A stretch of 58,237 nt of DNA. Source: an uncultured Elusimicrobia bacterium (GTDB taxonomy: Bacteria; Elusimicrobiota; Elusimicrobia; Elusimicrobiales; UBA9959). A program made the position numbers and the translations under genes. Below the pieces are notes generated by a model that was not told the DNA's origin, searched no databases, and worked only from the letters and a program-made list of their open reading frames with translations. Below are positions 55,648 through 58,237 of this stretch, piece after piece (position 1 is the first letter of the stretch; each line of letters opens with the position of its first letter). Location: positions 1-58,237 of the forward strand of contig CAIXBR010000041.1 of NCBI GenBank assembly GCA_903917735.1. Direction: 5' to 3'.

Positions 55648-56604
55648 ATGAACAAAACATTTAAAGCAGTCAATTGTCGACACTTCCGCATCGCGGCGCT
55701 TATATTTCTTTCATTAAGCGCCGGGCAGCTTGCGGGCCTGGCCGCCGAGCCGCCGCTTAGCGGGGCTGAGCTGCGCGATAGTTCGCTGGTGGGCGGTGAG
55801 TATTGCCCGGCTTCGGAAAAGCCGCTTTTCCGCGCGGTACGCAATGATTACTTCCCGCTGGGCCGGGTGATAGCCAATATGCTGGGCGATGAAACGGCCG
55901 AGCATGTGGCCTGGTCGGTGACGGAATATATGACCAGGCGCGGCTGGAACCCATCGGATCTGTCGCTTGACCAGGTCCGCGCGGCCAAACGCGCCGCCCT
56001 GGACGAACTGCTCAAAGCTAAAAAAGAATATGCCGCCAGCCCCTGCTCTATCGCGCTGAGGGCCGCTATATATACCGGCGGCGGCGGGACTTTGGCAAAA
56101 TCCGGCAAGGCCATGGGAATCCTGGCCGGCGACAGCGTCTATGAAGCGGAGGGCTATGCCACTTGGGACAACAGTTCCAGGACCAGCGTTCTACTGGAGA
56201 TCCATGAAGCCGGCATAAAGCGGGCCGGTTACGCCGGGCTTGGCAGCATTACCAGGGAATGGGCCCTTCCTCTCTTTATCCCGCATGATGAAATAACGGC
56301 CGCCTGGTCGTATGATTATTATGTCCGCAAGTTGCCCGCCAACGGCGGTTCTTCGGAACAAATAGAGGTCCGTGAGCGCCTGAATCCGGGTTTCGCCGCT
56401 TTCGACAGCCGGGCTAAGGCCGAGCTGGACGCCGAAAGAGAAGGCCGGCCCCTGGGCAGATTGCTGTATGTTATAAATACCTGTCAAAGTTCCTGCGAGA
56501 CCAGCGCCGACACCAAGGCGGAATTTTCAAAGGTTCTCGGAGGAGTATTTATCAGCGCCAAGTTTGAAAACGGGCTTGGTTTTCAGGTAGTTAAGGTGAG
56601 GTGA
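55648..56604 (+). CDS. Secreted protein with cholera-toxin-like ADP-ribosyltransferase motifs (tentative)
   Basis: This 318-residue protein has a signal peptide (about residues 13-32). PLFRAVRND (Arg62), SIALRAAIYTGGGG (Ser134) and REWALPLFIPHDEITAAW (Glu204) appear in the order of the Arg / Ser / Glu regions of the cholera-toxin/pierisin class. In cholera toxin A these regions read LYRADSR, SISLRSA and EVSALGGIPYSQIYGW. The family's second Glu (ExE) is not obvious. A start at 55576, right after the TAGAAT box, would add 24 residues before the signal peptide and is less likely but possible. It may be a secreted effector or a degenerate relative. Confidence 0.5.
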   Translation: MNKTFKAVNCRHFRIAALIFLSLSAGQLAGLAAEPPLSGAELRDSSLVGGEYCPASEKPLFRAVRNDYFPLGRVIANMLGDETAEHVAWSVTEYMTRRGWNPSDLSLDQVRAAKRAALDELLKAKKEYAASPCSIALRAAIYTGGGGTLAKSGKAMGILAGDSVYEAEGYATWDNSSRTSVLLEIHEAGIKRAGYAGLGSITREWALPLFIPHDEITAAWSYDYYVRKLPANGGSSEQIEVRERLNPGFAAFDSRAKAELDAEREGRPLGRLLYVINTCQSSCETSADTKAEFSKVLGGVFISAKFENGLGFQVVKVR

Positions 56605-56846
56605 GCTTTGCATGCCGGCGTGGAGTTATTTGGTAAGTCCGCAGGATCTAAGCTTTAACGGCTTGCTGGCGGTATTTATAGATAAACCTCAGGATGTCGC
56701 GCAAAGTAGTTTCGAGTCTAATTCTGAAAGGCCCGCCTTTCCTGTTCACGCCATTCAGGATACGGCGTAATGAACCACCCCCAAATTAGATTAAAGAATC
56801 GGCTAATTTCCTGTTATGCTCTTCATGTATTTTATAGACTTACCCT

Positions 56847-57689
56847 ATGAAACCTGATTTTAAACGTGAGCAAACGTGGTGGGAAGGTAAGGCGGACGGC
56901 GAGGAGCGGGATGTCGCTGACGAAGCGATTAACCGGGCGTTGCGCTGGCGCGCTATTGAACGCTGCCTTAAAGGCGTCAAAACCATAGCGGAAGTTGGCG
57001 CCGCCACCGGCGCATTCGCAATACCACTGGCAAAACGCGGCTTCACGGTCACACATATTGATTTTTCAGCGCCGGCGATAGCCTTGGCGAAGCTAAAAGC
57101 GAAAGGGCTTAAGAATATTCAATTCGTGCAGGCTAACGCCGCCGACCTCCACATGTTCCCGAACAAAGCTTTCGATCTGGTCCTTAACATGGACGGGGCT
57201 GTTTCTTTCTGCGGGAAGGACGCAAATAAATCCATAAAAGAGACCTGTCGCATCTGCCGAAAAAAACTGATAATAACCGCTTCTAATAAAGCCTGGCTGA
57301 TCCCTGTCTGGGTGGCCACCACCTTCCCGAAATTTAAAAAAATCGTCCCGGCCGTAAAATCCATGATAAAGGACGGTTTCTGGCATTACGACCAGCACCC
57401 ACACAACAAACAAATCGTCCCCGGTTATTTCGGCACATTAAAGGCCTTCCTGCCCTCAGAATTGGCGGGGCTAATAAAAGCCAGTGGATTCAATGTGCAA
57501 ACTTGCCATGGCTTAGGCTCACTAGCCAATCTAACAGGCAAAGATACTGTGGACTTCGTAAAGCAGAACCCTCGGGCTAGGGAAACCTTTCTGGATCTTT
57601 GCGAGGAGTTTGATAAAAAAATAATGCCTAATGGCCCAGGCACCAAACAAAGGGCAGGCCTGATAGCTATAGCGAAGCGCAAAGTATGA
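56847..57689 (+). CDS. Class I SAM-dependent methyltransferase
   Basis: This 280-residue protein has motif I IAEVGAATGAF (about residues 47-57), an acidic residue at the end of strand 2 (THIDFSAPAI) and motif IV-like VLNMDGAVSFC. The substrate is unknown. Composition is AT-richer than the chromosome core. It is translationally coupled to the following acetyltransferase gene (ATGA overlap), which suggests joint action on one small molecule or target. Confidence 0.8.
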   Translation: MKPDFKREQTWWEGKADGEERDVADEAINRALRWRAIERCLKGVKTIAEVGAATGAFAIPLAKRGFTVTHIDFSAPAIALAKLKAKGLKNIQFVQANAADLHMFPNKAFDLVLNMDGAVSFCGKDANKSIKETCRICRKKLIITASNKAWLIPVWVATTFPKFKKIVPAVKSMIKDGFWHYDQHPHNKQIVPGYFGTLKAFLPSELAGLIKASGFNVQTCHGLGSLANLTGKDTVDFVKQNPRARETFLDLCEEFDKKIMPNGPGTKQRAGLIAIAKRKV

Positions 57690-58153
57690 TCACTACCAGA
57701 AGATCAGTGGAAAAGGATTTTGAACTAACTTTTGAAATAAAGAAGTCAGCTTTAAAGGACTACATTATTCAGGCATTCGGGCCGTGGAAAGAGGATCGGC
57801 AATTGGCGGAGCACCGCAAGGATTTTTCTTCGGGCCAATTTGAAATAATTGAGGCCGACGGGGTAGGCGCGGGTTACCTTTGGGTACGCAGGACAGATAA
57901 AGCCATTTACCTTGTTGATATCTGCGTGTCGCCTGAATATCAAGGCAATGGCATCGGGTCCCGGATAATAGGAAAATTACTTTCGGAGGCGAAAGCCCGC
58001 CGGCTCCCGGTAGAACTAGGGGTTTTTAAGGTAAACCACTCCGCCCTTAAGTTATACAAAAAGCTTGGCTTCAATCAGACTTCTGAAACCCAAACGCATA
58101 TTCTCATGAGGTCTTTGCTCCCCGCGGGCTACCGGCTATTGCAACCTTTCTAA
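57686..58153 (+). CDS. GNAT-family N-acetyltransferase
   Basis: This 155-residue protein has the acetyl-CoA binding motif A, ICVSPEYQGNGIGSRII (about residues 75-91, matching Q/RxxGxG/A). The C-terminal KLYKKLGF is the usual motif B. The substrate is unknown. The gene begins inside the stop of the methyltransferase gene. An AT-rich composition like its partner suggests both were acquired together. Confidence 0.85.
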   Translation: MITTRRSVEKDFELTFEIKKSALKDYIIQAFGPWKEDRQLAEHRKDFSSGQFEIIEADGVGAGYLWVRRTDKAIYLVDICVSPEYQGNGIGSRIIGKLLSEAKARRLPVELGVFKVNHSALKLYKKLGFNQTSETQTHILMRSLLPAGYRLLQPF

Positions 58154-58185
58154 CACCAAGTAAGTTGTACGGCAAGTTGTGTTCT

Positions 58186-58203
58186 TCGTGTATCATAACA
58201 CGA
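58186..58203. promoter_or_regulatory. Operator-like inverted repeat before a truncated gene
   Basis: TCGTGT (58186-58191) and ACACGA (58198-58203) form a perfect dyad with a six-base centre, 10 bases before the last ATG of the window. The position suits a repressor or autoregulator site. Confidence 0.45.
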
Positions 58204-58213
58204 GGGAACAACA

Positions 58214-58237
58214 ATGGATTACAAACGGGTGACTGCG
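58214..58237 (+). CDS. Start of a gene cut by the window edge
   Basis: ATG at 58214 begins MDYKRVTA and remains open to the edge. GAGGG lies 8-12 bases upstream as a ribosome-binding site. Too little is present to identify it. Confidence 0.4.

Overview
The window is about 58 kb of GC-rich bacterial chromosome with densely packed, often overlapping genes. The organism has an outer membrane: it carries a PilMNOPQ type IV pilus assembly operon with its secretin, and an ADP-heptose epimerase. It encodes both a complete F-type ATP synthase and a complete V/A-type ATPase. The gene content and style suggest an Elusimicrobiota-like lineage; this is inference, since no rRNA or other phylogenetic marker RNA is in the window.

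Layout. 0.2-3.2 kb: a secreted trypsin-like protease with a clear promoter, facing a three-receiver GGDEF regulator. 3.4-11.4 kb: the F1Fo ATP synthase operon (atpZ, a small atpI-like gene, atpBEFH, atpA, an hldD-like epimerase, atpG, atpD, atpC), closed by a strong terminator. 11.5-12.9 kb: a secreted protein of unknown function on the minus strand. 13.1-21.5 kb: a V/A-type ATPase operon (stalk G/H, C, I, K, F, E, A, B, D). Its subunit C gene is split by a one-base frameshift, and a long hairpin lies between F and E. 21.5-24.1 kb: a UbiE-type methyltransferase, two small unknown genes and a degenerate Gfo/Idh oxidoreductase. 24.3-28.9 kb: pilM-N-O-P-Q with a terminator. 29.0-35.2 kb: two adjacent O-antigen-ligase-like membrane proteins, a phospholipase D/cardiolipin synthase-like protein, a secreted unknown and a tetrapyrrole-methylase-fold protein. 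35.4-43.1 kb: a probable minus-strand operon (ychF, nitronate monooxygenase-like, membrane glycosyltransferase-like, HD hydrolase, uvrD/pcrA, Nudix). 43.3-45.9 kb: valS.

From 45.9 kb on, the window is accessory DNA. It holds an AT-richer nucleotidyltransferase and a beta-lactamase-like lipoprotein, then an intact 1.38-kb IS element with inverted repeats and a 4-bp target duplication. Next come a tandem pair of duplicated winged-helix-type regulator candidates and a cluster of secreted proteins (51.8-56.6 kb). Two of the secreted proteins share a leader module, one has a sulfatase-modifying-factor fold without the catalytic cysteines, and two have weak ADP-ribosyltransferase-like motifs. AT-richer methyltransferase and acetyltransferase genes follow, and a truncated gene lies at the right edge.

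The most unusual signal is in this accessory cluster. A ~92-bp intergenic module occurs three times with identical internal spacing (starts at 51679, 54027, 55491) and ends in a -10-like TAGAATATAT/TACAATATAT. In two places it lies about 65-75 bp ahead of the start of a secreted-protein gene. It looks like a duplicated promoter cassette that places several secreted proteins under common control.
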